A stretch of DNA of 64,000 nt. Origin: Acanthaster planci. Its lineage: Eukaryota > Echinodermata > Asteroidea > Valvatida > Acanthasteridae. Both the position numbers and the translations under genes were made by a program. The stretch covers positions 417,196 to 481,195 of the forward strand of contig NW_019091516.1 in NCBI RefSeq assembly GCF_001949145.1, read 5' to 3'. The notes beneath the pieces are model-generated. The model made no database searches and was not told where the DNA came from. It saw only the letters and a list, made by a program, of their open reading frames with translations. Numbering within the stretch: the stretch's first letter is position 1; the number at the start of each line of letters is the position of its first letter. This document shows positions 29,201-39,311 of the stretch, in pieces.

Positions 29201-31532
29201 TGTCATTTACATGACAAAGCAATAAGTTGTCAATATACATGTATTTATTCAAGACAAAAGGTTTAAGTGGTAAGATTTATGTGAAACCAGGACATGAGCC
29301 CAAGATCCTATGACAAAAGTTCAAGTAGTCAAATAACCGCTGATCTTCCATATCCCCTCCTCAACTACATGTATGTACATGTATCTTCGCCTCAAGATCC
29401 CAGTCGGAAAAATCACCCCAACTACCGGTTATATAATGGAATCAAACTAAAAAACCCTCTTGCACTAAATGTGACAGAAACAACCAGCTTTAGAAAACGG
29501 TAAACCAAACTTCTGTTATGACACAACTAGATTTCTACATGTACATGTACCAGAACCGATGAAATTCAAGTAAAAGAATAGCTGGAGAAAGGACAAAGAC
29601 AGGACTTAAAAGTGTCAGAACATGTACATGTATGCCTGCCCAGCTACATGTACATGTGCTGTACATGTACCGGTACATGAAAGAAGCCATGAGATTAATT
29701 GTAACATTTCCACAATCAAGAATAATGTTAATGGCAGTTAACTGGAACAAAAAAAAGAATAGCTGGCAGTATGCTTTACCTTGAATCTCCACGGAGAAAC
29801 CTGAATAAAGGGGGAAAATGATATCAATGGGGAGAGCAACACAAAATGAAGTGATTACAATTCAGTTGCATGTGACTGAGTAAGGTGATTGGGAATCAGT
29901 ACATATGATCTGAAGGTCTGCACGATGGACTTACAGTACAATGTACAGTATATACGGGTGTGTACATGTACAACTAAAAAAATAGCAGTGAGATACTGGT
30001 TTGTGATATGAACATGTACGTGTTAACTCTTTCATGAGTGAGTGAGGTTCTCAGAAGATCCGTGGTCATCTTCTCCCGATGACTGACAGAGTATACTGTC
30101 GGTAATGCTGAGCCCACTGATTCACTGATCTAAGTCAGAGCCTCGCTAATCACAAGAGGTTCACAGGGTGCCAACCCAAACTTTTGTCTCATTCATTCAA
30201 TACATGATCTGTTGTTCATACGCTTCTCTGCAGAGGCCCTCACCTCGCCTGCATTGTACTTATTACAATTTTTATCCGTTTGGAGGGATAAGTACTGAAC
30301 CTACCAAAGGCTGCAAATGTTGAGCTGAAGCATATATGCATGACCAAGTTTTACGTACGTCTACACAACATGAGGTTCATGTTATCACACATGCGCCAAA
30401 TGGTACACACTTTCTGTCACCAAACTTCACATGATCTTTTTAACCAGATGGTTTTCTCCAGATCATGTGATCATTAATAATGCAAGGCATACTGTCACTT
30501 CAACAAGTGTACGTGTATAACCCACCTCTCTTCTCCATTTTGCATAAGAGCGATGCGCCCGTAGTCTCCTGCTATCTTCCGGAAAACTGAAAAAAGCAGC
30601 ACTAGAATCTGAAACAAATCCAAAACAGTTTGCCTATTGAACATGCCTACATTAGTAAAAGTACTATTTCTCCATAGCAGTACCGCTAAATGTACTTAAA
30701 CTACCGTACATGTATACATCTAACAAAGCAACTTACAATGTATGAAAATCCTTACAACATGCACAACATGTGTATACATGAAAACATGCATACAGTGTAC
30801 ATGTACACGTACATGTACCATACATGTGTCACTTGATAAATGAGATCACTGAGATGACAGGCCATGTAACTCACAGGATTGCTTTCTTCGTGACTTTCCA
30901 TGATCTGTCATGCACATGTAATACTCCCAGCTACACGTGTACCAGTGCATGTGCAAGACAAACCTTAATTGAAAGAGACAGGTCACTGAATGCGGAAGGA
31001 ACATTAGATGAGTTCCTCTGTGGTCTAGGCATGTCAAGACTGAAAGGGTACAGTATGTTAAGGTACCGGTATTAAATTTAAAAACTGAAAGGGACCTCTG
31101 AGAGCAACTATTTTCGAAGAGGCAGTCCATTAGAATGCGCAGAACAAGTCATGGTAACATGGACATGTATATGCCATTTGCTTCATTGTTCCAACACGAG
31201 GACAGTCCCCAGAGCTACCGGTACAAAACAAGTATGTACTGTACATACAGGTAAACGAGTTGTCAAATTCTTGTTTTCATTTTTATGAAATAAAATCACA
31301 GTTCAATGGCTGATATTATACAGCGTATGGCATAAAGTGTATACCAAAGCACAAAGTATACAGATTTATCAATGATAAAATTAAGAAATATTTTTTAAAA
31401 GAGGACAGATACATGAAGTGCATGTCTCACCACAAAGAAGAGGATATTATAGCCGATATTGGACGGAATCCCTCCATACTCCAGGAATGCAATCGCAGAG
31501 TTGTTCTTTCCAGCCAGGACACAGTTCTCCAT
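5128..31532 (-). CDS. TMEM63: TMEM63 / CSC1-like (OSCA family) mechanosensitive cation channel, split gene, 3' end off the window
   Basis: Eighteen coding exons, joined 31431-31532, 30526-30608, 25712-25759, 19787-19895, 18381-18418, 17612-17803, 17066-17177, 16517-16590, 16209-16289, 15056-15179, 14453-14586, 13763-13882, 12604-12662, 11685-11782, 10612-10808, 8375-8434, 5700-5901 and 5128-5233 (all minus), keep one open frame of 1939 nt (646 codons + 1 base). Family hallmarks are present in order: N-terminal TM0, the VILPVNFSG helix end, an RRM-like cytosolic loop with TLFVTGIP and LGMAFVT, the Cys-rich GCCDCCGG turn, [27 protein letters not shown], the pore region [17 protein letters not shown], and [23 protein letters not shown]63 proteins are known as mechanically or osmotically gated cation channels of plasma and endolysosomal membranes. 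Vertebrate members are about 800 aa, so roughly the last 100-150 residues (final TM helices and tail) are missing and were not found in 1-5127. It could be orthologous to all of TMEM63A/B/C; the paralog is not resolvable here. Confidence 0.95.
5700..5901 (-). CDS. TMEM63: TMEM63 exon: [21 protein letters not shown]6
   Basis: Acceptor gacttttccag, donor gtaagg. Encodes [40 protein letters not shown] and [21 protein letters not shown], ending KITKRS. It matches [23 protein letters not shown] and the following helix and Arg/Lys-rich loop. Confidence 0.98.
7696..7797. mobile_element. Foldback MITE, copy 1
   Basis: GGCAAGTTCGAGCGACAACA ... ends AATGGTCCATCATTCGAACTCGCC. The centre GATTTTCCTGAGTATCAGGA + AAAATC is a hairpin, and the outer GTTGACCACT pairs with AAGTGGTTGAC. 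Nearly palindromic over 102 bp. Related to 9355-9484. Confidence 0.75.
8375..8434 (-). CDS. TMEM63: TMEM63 short exon (60 bp): [10 protein letters not shown]
   Basis: Acceptor cacaattcag, donor gtaagt. Encodes [19 protein letters not shown] plus GG of a split Gly codon. It is equivalent to SLDLFFRWLFDKK of TMEM63B, between TM5 and TM6. Its first base completes the AG left by exon 10612-10808 (Ser). Frame fits on both sides. Confidence 0.85.
9355..9484. mobile_element. Foldback MITE, copy 2
   Basis: Starts GGCAAGTTTGATAGCAGCAA and ends GTCCATTGAACTTGCC. It shares with copy 1 the segments GTTAACCACTGATTGATTTT and AATCAACCATTGGTTGAC. The longer loop is at the centre. Confidence 0.7.
9840..10527. 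repeat. 41-bp minisatellite, about 17 copies, in a TMEM63 intron
   Basis: Unit: AAACCAAAAACAGATCAAAG + GGAAACTGTGTCAAACCCTCT. Copies differ by a few substitutions (AAAAACAG/AAAAAAAG, ATCAAAG/ATCGAAG) and a one-base deletion in GGGAACTG copies. It ends about 85 bp from the donor of exon 10612-10808. No coding role. Confidence 0.97.
10612..10808 (-). CDS. TMEM63: TMEM63 exon: TM4-TM5 pore region
   Basis: Acceptor gcctcttcag, donor gtgagt. Encodes [60 protein letters not shown] and SLGLA. It matches [24 protein letters not shown]...HWTRSGENRTTMHK...FLIFMVLLLPSLGL. These helices line the ion pathway in the family. A 41-bp tandem array starts about 85 bp downstream in the following intron. Confidence 0.98.
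11685..11782 (-). CDS. TMEM63: TMEM63 exon: TM3 end, [12 protein letters not shown]
   Basis: Acceptor ctcatccgcag, donor gtgagc. Encodes [20 protein letters not shown], then [12 protein letters not shown]. It matches [22 protein letters not shown], one of the most conserved parts of OSCA/TMEM63 channels. Confidence 0.97.
12343..12580. repeat. Dispersed repeat, copy 1 (next to a TMEM63 exon)
   Basis: AAATGCAGTAAAAGTGCA...GTCTGGTGC... and CTGGCAGGGTTTCTAGCCAA + AAACCC, shared with 12905-13215 in the same order. The ends are weakly inverted (AACC.TG.CA.A / CTGGCAGGGTTT). The two copies flank the 59-bp exon 12604-12662. Confidence 0.5.
12604..12662 (-). CDS. TMEM63: TMEM63 short exon (59 bp): [19 protein letters not shown]
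   Basis: Acceptor ctccgatag, donor gtgaga. Encodes [19 protein letters not shown], the start of TM3, matching EHLSIRGFIWWLRCLVINV. It begins with the G that completes Trp and ends with G, which joins CC of the next exon to give Ala. Confidence 0.9.
12905..13215. repeat. Dispersed repeat, copy 2
   Basis: CTTAACCCTAACCCTGCCAA + ATGCAGCACAGTGCATC ... CTGGTAGGGTTTCTAGCCAA + GTACCC. Same landmarks as 12343-12580 with about 70 bp of extra interior. Confidence 0.5.
13763..13882 (-). CDS. TMEM63: TMEM63 exon: end of RRM-like loop, [14 protein letters not shown]
   Basis: Acceptor aaattttgcag, donor gtatga. Encodes [20 protein letters not shown], then [19 protein letters not shown] plus TG of a split Trp codon. 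The motif W.V..AP.P.DI.WE.L is the family signature before TM3. Length (1+117+2 nt) fits both neighbouring phases. Confidence 0.9.
13898..14004. repeat. Tandem duplication of a 58-bp unit
   Basis: AAATTTATTTTGGGCAACTT + ACGCCACATACTAAAATGACC is repeated as GAATTTATTTCGGGTAAGTT + ATGCCACATGCTAAAATGACC. It starts 16 bp upstream of the acceptor of exon 13763-13882 (minus strand). Confidence 0.8.
14453..14586 (-). CDS. TMEM63: TMEM63 exon: VDAIDYY...LGMAFVT
   Basis: Acceptor tttccccag, donor gtaaat. Encodes [20 protein letters not shown], then [20 protein letters not shown] and LMAG. It matches VEAIEYYTKLEQKLKEDY...LGMAFVTFHNE of TMEM63B. Confidence 0.96.
15056..15179 (-). CDS. TMEM63: TMEM63 exon: cytosolic helix and Cys-rich turn
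   Basis: Acceptor tacatgcag, donor gtatcc. Encodes [20 protein letters not shown], then [21 protein letters not shown]. It lines up with the family segment RGKLYFTNL...KPCGHLCCCVVRGCEQ, including its Cys cluster. Confidence 0.95.
16209..16289 (-). CDS. TMEM63: TMEM63 exon: RRM-like loop ([16 protein letters not shown])
   Basis: Acceptor gaataacag, donor gtaatg. Encodes [20 protein letters not shown], then KKLDLQ. It matches EEAYPNCTVLEARPCYNVARLMFLD. Split codons on both sides resolve to Gln and Arg with the neighbouring exons. Confidence 0.96.
16517..16590 (-). CDS. TMEM63: TMEM63 exon: RRM-like loop, first strand (TLFVTGIP)
   Basis: Acceptor tttctccag, donor gtaagt. Encodes [20 protein letters not shown], then KQHF. 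It matches RTLFINGISKYAESEKIKKHFEEAYP, the first strand and helix of the cytosolic RRM-like fold. Confidence 0.95.
17066..17177 (-). CDS. TMEM63: TMEM63 exon: TM2
   Basis: Acceptor ttttgcag, donor gtgagt. Encodes [20 protein letters not shown], then [17 protein letters not shown]. Equivalent to the family LWLHTSFAFLYLLLTVYSMRRH segment, the second main transmembrane helix leading into the cytosolic loop. Confidence 0.96.
17612..17803 (-). CDS. TMEM63: TMEM63 exon: TM1 and VILPVNFSG
   Basis: Acceptor gtaataacag, donor gtgagt. Encodes [20 protein letters not shown], then the hydrophobic helix [20 protein letters not shown] and NFSG, then [12 protein letters not shown]. These are the most recognisable N-terminal landmarks of the family (YLxFQRxx[15 protein letters not shown]). 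Confidence 0.97.
17981..18235 (+). repeat. tRNA-derived SINE-like element, copy 1
   Basis: It begins CAGGTTGGCGAAGTGGTT, an A-box-like TTGGCGAAGTGG, followed 30 bp later by a B box, GGTCCGATTCC (18028-18038). The body contains GGGGTTTTCCTCCCA and CTCACTGTCTCCTCTCTACA, and the tail is AATAATAATAA-rich. Same family as the reverse copy at 37155-37356. In a TMEM63 intron. Confidence 0.7.
18381..18418 (-). CDS. TMEM63: TMEM63 micro-exon (38 bp): [12 protein letters not shown]
   Basis: Acceptor ccttgtag, donor gtaagt. Encodes [12 protein letters not shown] plus two bases of a Lys codon. It matches the conserved segment NGFCSWLTAIFRIKDDEI of vertebrate TMEM63 almost position by position. Confidence 0.92.
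18957..19133. mobile_element. Short hairpin element with about 39-bp TIRs
   Basis: ACTGTTGCTATACCTCATGA + TTCGGGGCAAGCTTTTGCT at the left; AGCAAAAGCTTGCCCTGAAT + CACGAGGTATAGCAACAGT at the right. Only two mismatches between the arms, about 100-bp loop, in a TMEM63 intron. Confidence 0.8.
19787..19895 (-). CDS. TMEM63: TMEM63 exon: linker before the GFLDWL segment
   Basis: Acceptor tacgcgcag, donor gtatag. Encodes [20 protein letters not shown] followed by a Gly/Glu/Thr-rich stretch ending NKAP. It corresponds to the variable segment preceding the conserved short helix NGFxxWLxAxFRIKD. Frame is continuous with the next exon. Confidence 0.82.
21760..22023. mobile_element. MITE with about 45-bp TIRs in a TMEM63 intron
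   Basis: Left CATATGTGACCCACTCTGTG + AAAATGAGTCTTAAGTCGCC + AGAG (21760-21803). The right end (21978-22023) is its near-complement, ending CACTCTGCG... inverted to GTGGATCACATATATG. No ORF inside. Confidence 0.85.
25712..25759 (-). CDS. TMEM63: TMEM63 micro-exon (48 bp), variable cytosolic linker
   Basis: Acceptor ccacctacag, donor gtatgc. Encodes [15 protein letters not shown]. It is placed mainly because it completes the split codon of 30526-30608 and supplies the two bases needed by 19787-19895, giving NVWTSMF across the junction. The linker is not conserved in the family, so there is no sequence match. If the donor is not used, the frame runs VYAKL and then stops at TAA. Confidence 0.6.
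30526..30608 (-). CDS. TMEM63: TMEM63 exon: TM0 end and [10 protein letters not shown] motif
   Basis: Acceptor tttcag, donor gtgggt. Encodes [20 protein letters not shown] and then LMQNGEE. It matches the family stretch LFSxxRKxAxDYGRxAL that follows TM0. Starts in phase 0, leaves two bases (AG). Confidence 0.93.
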
Positions 31533-31555
31533 GGCAAACAGCCCCTCACTTCAAC
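31431..31555 (-). CDS. TMEM63: TMEM63 exon with start codon (N-terminus, start of TM0)
   Basis: The ATG at 31532 (context GCCATGG) is preceded in frame by a TGA about 18 nt upstream, so it is a bounded start. It encodes 34 residues beginning [11 protein letters not shown] and ending GYNILFFV, the first half of TM0. The donor is gtgaga (31425-31430). An upstream acceptor, ctgctaag, at 31556 implies that 31533-31555 is 5' UTR and that a separate non-coding first exon exists. Ends in phase 0. Confidence 0.85.
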
Positions 31556-34500
31556 CTTAGCAGAATGACAATCTACAATGTGAGGGAAAAGGTGAACAGT
31601 TCAGGACTTACACATACTGTATATTGTACATTCAATTTACGCTAGCATTTGGGTAAATGTCAGAAAACTGTGCACCAAGCTAAGTTTGGACTAGAGCGTA
31701 CGTAAATGTACATGTACATGTTCCTCAGTGCTTTCGCCACAGTTTGTAAACATGGCAGAAAACAGCATTGTCTTACTTCGTGCAGCCAGAAATTTGAAGA
31801 ATTTATGATACTTACAATGTTGCTGGTTTGGTTTCTGTACCTTGGAAAATTAGTTTTAGCAAATGTGAGTGGCAGTTGAGAGCAAAGATTGTTGGACCAT
31901 GTGTAACTGTGCAGGAGAAAATGTCATCTGCTGAAGAAATACTGGTATATTGGTAACCAATTTCGGTTTGGAAATGTGTGCATAAAACACGCAACGTTCC
32001 TGTTGTGTGCTTGAGTGCAATGCACCCCTAGTACCTGTACATGTACAGTAGGGGGGTGCATATACGTACATGTACATTTACAGTGTACATACATACATGT
32101 ACACTGTAGTACGGTGTGGGAAAATGTTGCACATGTGGTCCAGACCTCTTTGCCATCACAAACCTGACAAAACCATCAACCAACCACCAGTGCATGATGC
32201 AAGTCACAATTTGCAAGCTAACCAAATGAACTGCAACAAAGGCATGCTTCTGCTATTCAAAAAGTAACTCATGATTGGGGTTGTACCGTACATTAACTGG
32301 TCTCATGACTGGTCTTATGATAGTCTTGACTACAACACCAGTATGAGAACTACAAGTACATGTACATATATGCTCTACATGTACATGTAATGCATGTAAA
32401 ACTTGTGTATCCAGGTAATGTTTGTATTTTATAAACACTGTTAACAATACCCAATCCAAAATTAAAAAAAAAAGAAACAGTCCTGACATATGCCTGACAA
32501 GAAAGAATTTTTTTCTATTCTAAACATCAAAATTACTACAAAATCATTGTCTACATGCCTACACTATCAATGATGAACGAGGGCATGACTTGCCATAATT
32601 ACAGATTTTTTTAAATCAAAAATTTTTTAAATTTTTATATTCTTTTCCAGTCGATGAGGTTAATACATTCAGTTCGCTAATTTAGAACTGGTCCCAAATG
32701 TAATGGTGAAGCACTGAGGTTTCATATTGATCAATTCCTAAAGAATTCAGTTATATACCAGTAATTATTCAGGTAATAAGTTATCATATTTTGGTAAAAA
32801 GTACCCAGCTGCGCAGCCATGACAGCCTGAAATAATGACTTACATGTACAAGGTTCTATTGGTGAATACACCATGCTTTCCATGGTTACATGTACACAGT
32901 CATGACTGTTACAACAGTGAAATACATGTACATGTACATGTACACATACATTATGCACAGTTACAAGACAAGTAACAAGTGTCTACAATTTCCTAAAAAC
33001 CATGAAAAATGTTGAATACGATCCCGGTACATGCATCCATAAGAAATGTACAGGTACATGTTCATGTACGTAGGCCTATTGTACCGGTACATGTTCATTA
33101 ACATGTACTAGTGTATTTACAGCAAACATGGCAAAGGTAAATATTGCTGAACTCTTGCAGCCTAGGCTGGTTCCCAAATGTACATGTATGTATGTACAAT
33201 GTACACGTGTATGTACATTGGTGAATAGTGTACCATATGTTCCAATTGATAACCTTTTAGATGTGCATGTACATGTACTTATACATAATTTTGCATTCAT
33301 GTTCACTTTAATGCCAAATGTACAATATGAACCAGTACATGTGACATGTACAATATGAACCAGCTACATGTACACGTAAAAGGTTATCGATTGGAACATA
33401 CCGGTACATGTACATTTACATGGTACATTATTCACCAATGTAAATGTACATGTACATGCGCCAAGTCTACCAGTACAGTACACACACATACTAGTACTTG
33501 TTCTATAGTTTTGGTGATACCGGCATATGATACCCAGTATTTCACCTATTTTCATGATTTTGTGGGGACCAAAATGCTCTGAGGATAGACAAATGTATCA
33601 ACAACTCGGTCCTACCGGTATTTTGCCCAACAACCACTAACAACAAAAATTGTCTCCTTAATGAGGTGAAGGCCTGCCCACTTATATAATACCATGGTAC
33701 ACTCAGAATGCCCAAACTACATTGCACTCAAATACTGGTACATGTATGTACGGTACCTGTAGGCCTATCCGCCCCGGGCTGAAGTGCACCCCCAACAGGC
33801 AAAAGAAAGACAGTTACAAGCGGGTTCTTCCACGCATTCTGTGTGTGCACAAAGACCATACATGTACATGCCGGAATAAATTAGTTACGTATACTCAGCG
33901 CGCTCGACTTCAAACATGCATATACTTGCGCACCTCATGGTGTGCATGTATGTATGTGGTGAGTACCAAAAAACAGGCCCTCTTTTGTTCCGCTCGGAGC
34001 GGATTGATGTGGGAAGAATTTCAAGGAAATCTACTGATATACAGTTACAAAAATGGGGTAGCGGTACCTAAGTCTTTCCATAAATTTGGGGTCCAAATGA
34101 GCAATAATTTGTATTCCTGACTCTGACCTGTGTAATTTGACCTGGAAATGTCGTTGAAATAACATGTAACTTCAAACTGTACTTGCATATGTACATGTAC
34201 ATGCAGTATGTACATACATGTACATTTGGACATGTTGGAAGGTACCATACTGTCATTTACATGTAAAATTACTTTATCACTCTTGGAAATTAAAGACATA
34301 CCTGTACATGTACAGGCATGCAGAAAAAATTGGGCCCAAAGTTATAGAATGGCCCAGATGTCAACAAACCATCTGTTTGTTGTTATAATGTAGCCAGCAT
34401 CTGTTCATTTGCATTAGTTGAAAGGCACACAAAAATTGTACAAATTGTACATAATTCTAACACACTGTACTATATACATGTATGTACAGTACATGCCTGG

Positions 34501-37500
34501 CAGAAAGCCATGAAAGCAGGGCCAAGGCATACAGGTATAAACACACGTTCAAGATCTACGTGTACAGGCCATGGCTTAAGTTTACACATTTTGGTTTGTT
34601 GTAATATTTTCAGTATCACATTTTTATAATGTAAGCTAAGCAATTTATGTGAAGCCAACATGTACCCTGTATGCACATGTACAGTGTACATGAAATACAT
34701 GTATTGGATCATTAAATTTTGATTTTTTAGAAACAAGTTATTTCTACCGCTACATTTTGGTAAACTTTTAGTGAGGAAGTTTTTTCACTTAATCAAAAGA
34801 GCATTTTAAATGAAATACCTTAATACATGTACATGTACTGGTACCATCCCTCACTCACAATTAACTCACACATCAATTTTAAGTTTCCAATTTTAAGCAA
34901 AATGATCAACAATAGATGACTGAAAAACACACCGGTATTGTTTTCATGTTGCAATGCATGGGCACATTAATTTATTCTAAAGTCCTTAACACCTAAATGG
35001 TATGGCCAAAAATACACTGTATGTATCATGGTATAATGTACATGTACAATAATGGTACATTGTACGATGTTCATATAAACAATGATCAGCCACAAAAAAA
35101 CAACAAAAAGAACAAAAAAGAACTGAGCCAGACCTTTTTCAGTACAAGTACACTGTATCCCAAATTTAAAACAAAATTTAAACTCAACACCGAAATTTCT
35201 AAATGATCTGGCACAAAAAGCATTCAAGTGTGTTCTTGTGAGGAATTACACATGTACATACACATGTACATAGAATGCAACATCTGGCAGGTGATAATGT
35301 ATCCCTAATGTCTTGCAAGATGCAATGCAATCATTCTCACACAATGCCATACATGTACATCGTCACGGGGTGCATGGGGTAAATCCTGCTGTGATCCTGT
35401 AGATGCCAGAGGCTTTTTCCTCCTCTGGACTAGCTGCTTTAAGTTGATACACTGCACCGTCTCATCATCGATGGATTTCTCAATGACAGATCAGGACTCT
35501 GTTTTCCCAGTGCATGGTGAGCACCTGACATTTTGCACTGGCTTCTCACTAATTTGTCTGACAATCAATGGAAAAACCATTAGCATTGCAGCTGCAACTT
35601 AATCTGCAAGTGTGCAGAGTACACATTGGAGAAAAAAATACATGTACATGTACATGTATGCACTGTACATGTACATGTTCTTCATTAGCCCTTCACCAAT
35701 ATTCATGTCAATGGAATAATTTGTCATCTGGTTAGAGATACTATAAACGAAGACACAGGGAATTCTCATCAGAGTACAGAGAGAGGGATAGGAAAATGAA
35801 ATTAACTGTAATTTGTAAAATTAGAATTCGACATACTACATGTACATGTATGTGTAACACATTTATTTAAACCTATTAATTTGCAGATGACATACAGTAC
35901 ATGTAGGGCCTACATTTCATATTACAATCCATTTTAAAGCCTTAAGCTGCCGGTACAACTGTAAGTACGTACACCACAGCGATGCAACAAAATCCAGGTG
36001 AACATTCACCACCATGTATTGTGAGTCAACTTTTTTTTATTGGGTGTTTTGGTACTGTACATGTACATGTATGTAAAAGCATCCAGTGTAACCGTGCATG
36101 TACTGTACACGTACAGAACATGTACACGCATGAGGGCTGGTTCATGGGTGGCTCAAAAAAGGATATGAAAAAATGTCAAAAATTGTGACACTGGACCAAA
36201 ATCCTGTACAAGTTCATGTACATGTACTAAAATATCCGCTCAAGTTGAGCACATTTCAATTCATGTAAAGTTTGCTGTAAGAATTTGAGATCTCAAATTC
36301 GTTTTGGTTTCACCGTTTTTTCACCTGAAGTACCAGTCTGAACAGCCTTAGGCACGCAACCAGTGCCCTTTACAATGCATACGCACACATACATGTACAT
36401 GTATACATGTACTTGCATACATGTACATGTAATACATACATATATGCATGTAATATATGTACAGTATGTACATGTACATGTATGCGTATACATGGGTTAT
36501 TCTATAAATAAAGAGTCCAGTTGGAAAATTTCAGTTTTTAGACTTCTGAAGTGTGAACATGACTACATATGTATACATGTACCTATACATGTACATGTAG
36601 TATTACCTACATGTACATGTACCGGTATGTGCATGTATAATTTCTCACTATCTCCATTTCAAAATAACATCTTCTAAGCTACAGTGTAAGTTAAAAACTT
36701 TTTAACCTTTTAAAAGTTTGATAATAGCCTGTGAAGTCTAATGGTTAATTGAAGTCAAGTGGTACAGTGTATCTACACATGTAAGTCACCTACATGTGCA
36801 TGTAATTGTACCATACATTGTGCAAAAGAGTAAAATGTGTAACACTCAAGTGATCATCTCATTCAATCTTCAACTGCGTTCTACACCTTAGCTACTGTAC
36901 ATGTACATGTATACTTTTAAGGCCGCCAGATCTTCAACGGATAACGCATGGTTGTCTGGCGGGGGAAACAAATGTCATTGCATGTCTTTAAAGTAGTTTC
37001 CTCTGTGTTCAATATCTTTTATTTACATGCATGTCATGTTTAACGAGGGTAAGCTCCAAGTGCACAGCACTGCTTTTCGTGGAGGCCCTCAGATTTACAA
37101 GGTGGGCCAAAGGCATACATGTACATGTATACTGTACAAGGCAGGGTGCCTCAGGCAGCCGCCAAACAGCCCATATCTGTAGAGAGGAGACAGTGAGACG
37201 CAGTTACAGTTATAGAGGTGGGAGGAAAACCACAAGGTAAAACCCACAGGATCAGATAGGGGCTGAAACCCAAATCCACATGTGGAGCGAGCCGGGAATT
37301 GAACTCGGGCTGTAGAGGTGACAGGCAAGGAAAGAACGACTACGCCAACCTGACCCCAAAATTATCAATATCAATCCTCAGACTAACATCGCACGGAGAC
37401 GTTGCCAGAACACCTCATCTTCTGTGCATTTCTTGCCCTGAGGTTGTTGAAGTGCAGAGAATATCAATTGTGCCTTAACTGTCTTTAGCATTGTTGGGAT

Positions 37501-39311
37501 GGTTGAATTAACAATCATTTGGATTTGTATTCACAAATGGCTGAATGGCAATGAAGTGTTTAGAGGTCAGACTCGTGTCCAAGATGTACTCGTACTTGAG
37601 CAAATATCAAAACCAGCTAATGACCACAGTTGGAACTTGACATGTACAGTTCTGCATATACCACGATACATACGGTAAGTGCACGTGTAAGTGTACAATG
37701 CATGTTGAAAGTTGCATGCACCAGTTGGTAAAACACATGTACATGTGCACATGTAGGACCACACATTCACAAACCTGGGCCCACCAGTTGCAAGGATAAC
37801 AGCAGAAAAATTAAAAAAAAGAAAAAAAAGAAATAAAGCAAAAGCTTTGCAAGGACACCTAACTAGTCAGGCACCAATCAAAACACTGATGCCTGAAGAA
37901 GGTTTTCACGGACTTGAAACCCTCAGTCAGCAATGCCTTGGTTTTGTGTAACCTACCTCCTCTTGCATTTTTTATACATGTGCATGTACTTAAATTTAGA
38001 CATCATCCAACAAACAACGTAGCGAAACCAATAAGGTGCTTAACATCATGGTTATTATAAAGATCGAAGAAATTTCTTTCAAAGGAAATTATCAAAGTAT
38101 TTCTTTTTCAGCAATGGGCAGGTACGTACATTTATAAACTCTACATGTATGGTACACAGTACCAGTACCGGGTACCTGTACCAATACATAGCTCAAGTCC
38201 TTAGTGACATGTTGAGCATTACTAGGACTCACATTAATCAAACAAGCATAATACTTTGTAATGGACTCCTTTTGGTGTGTACGGTACCGGTATATCTGAT
38301 TTCCAATCTTAATGCAGATTCTAAGCACAACGGTATAGACCTACCCATACATGCATGTACATGTAATAGAAACAGAAGCCTCTTTAAACAAAATCGTAGC
38401 TCTTGCATTTTTCAAATTTTTTTGTGAACCATTTTTTCTAAAGTGTATATTTTGCCTCATTTGGTAATTTTTCTTTAAAACAGACTGCATTGAATCAATG
38501 CTAAAGTCCTGGTGGGAATGGTTGAGTACTGGTATATGGTGTAATTAGTCAGGCAGCCAACCATGAAGTCATGTGATCACGCATCGATTCCCTAGGCAGA
38601 TCAGCAGAATGCAAAGTTTCTTTTGCTACCCAAAAAACCTGCAACATGAATGATCTACCGGTGCATACAGGTACAAGTACACTGTACTAGTAAATCAAAG
38701 CAGAACTTCAATTACAAGATATTACACATTTCCTTAAAATTGTGATGCATGGCTCTGGACAAGCTTTTACTAATATACTGATTAATTAATAAGTTCAAAA
38801 CTGCAGTTGATCTAAATTCCATTTTGTGAATACGAATTCACATTGACAATGTAGGCACGGAACCAGATGAAGATTTAGAACAACCCTAAAATACAGTGCG
38901 TGTACATGTACATGCACTTACATGTACATGTTACAGCAAAAGCATATGGACAGACCAATTCGCCAGTCATCTGCCTTACCCTTGCAGGAAAAGCATATTT
39001 ACATGTAGATGCAGGGTAAATTGATATGAACTTGTACATGTGTATCAATCAGTTACACACGTAGTAACTGTCTTGTACATGTACATATACAGTGTAGACA
39101 CACCTGTACACCTACATGTACACGTACTTCCAAAGATAACAAATACAACTGTCATGGCTGTTCACTGTTCCTGTACACACAGACATGGTTCTGAAGCCAA
39201 AATTATGATCTTGGCACCAGAGTGAAGTGAGGAAACAGGTAAATTCGAAACCAAAAGGCACCTGCAGGGTGCTTCACAGCCATTTTACTTTACACAGGGT
39301 TGTAATAGTAT
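31556..39311. other. Probable first intron of TMEM63
   Basis: Between the acceptor at 31556 and the proposed donor at 40711. It holds dense TACATGTA palindromes and one SINE-like copy; no coding exon is supported. Confidence 0.5.
37155..37356 (-). repeat. tRNA-derived SINE-like element, copy 2 (reverse)
   Basis: Read on the minus strand: CAGGTTGGCGTAGTCGTT, then the B box GAGTTCAATTCC (37295-37306), then GGTTTTCCTCCCACCTC and GTCTCACTGTCTCCTCTCTA. It shares landmarks in order with the copy at 17981-18235. Confidence 0.7.

Larger units (their letters stand above)
22000..39200. repeat. Region saturated with (G)TACATGTA(C) palindromes
   Basis: Runs such as ACATGTACATGTACATGTAC (32922-32944), GTACATGTACATGTATG (35640-35660), clusters at 33000-33470 and 36380-36490, and the variant CCGGTACATG. 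The motif also occurs in 1-22 kb but is rare after about 49 kb. It produces spurious Cys/Thr/His/Val/Met-rich ORFs. Confidence 0.85.

Noticed and set aside
36293-36677. Cys/Thr/Tyr/His-rich ORFs on both strands, also at 33076-33582 and elsewhere
   Set aside because: They are direct translations of TACATGTACATGTA runs; no codon bias or motif.
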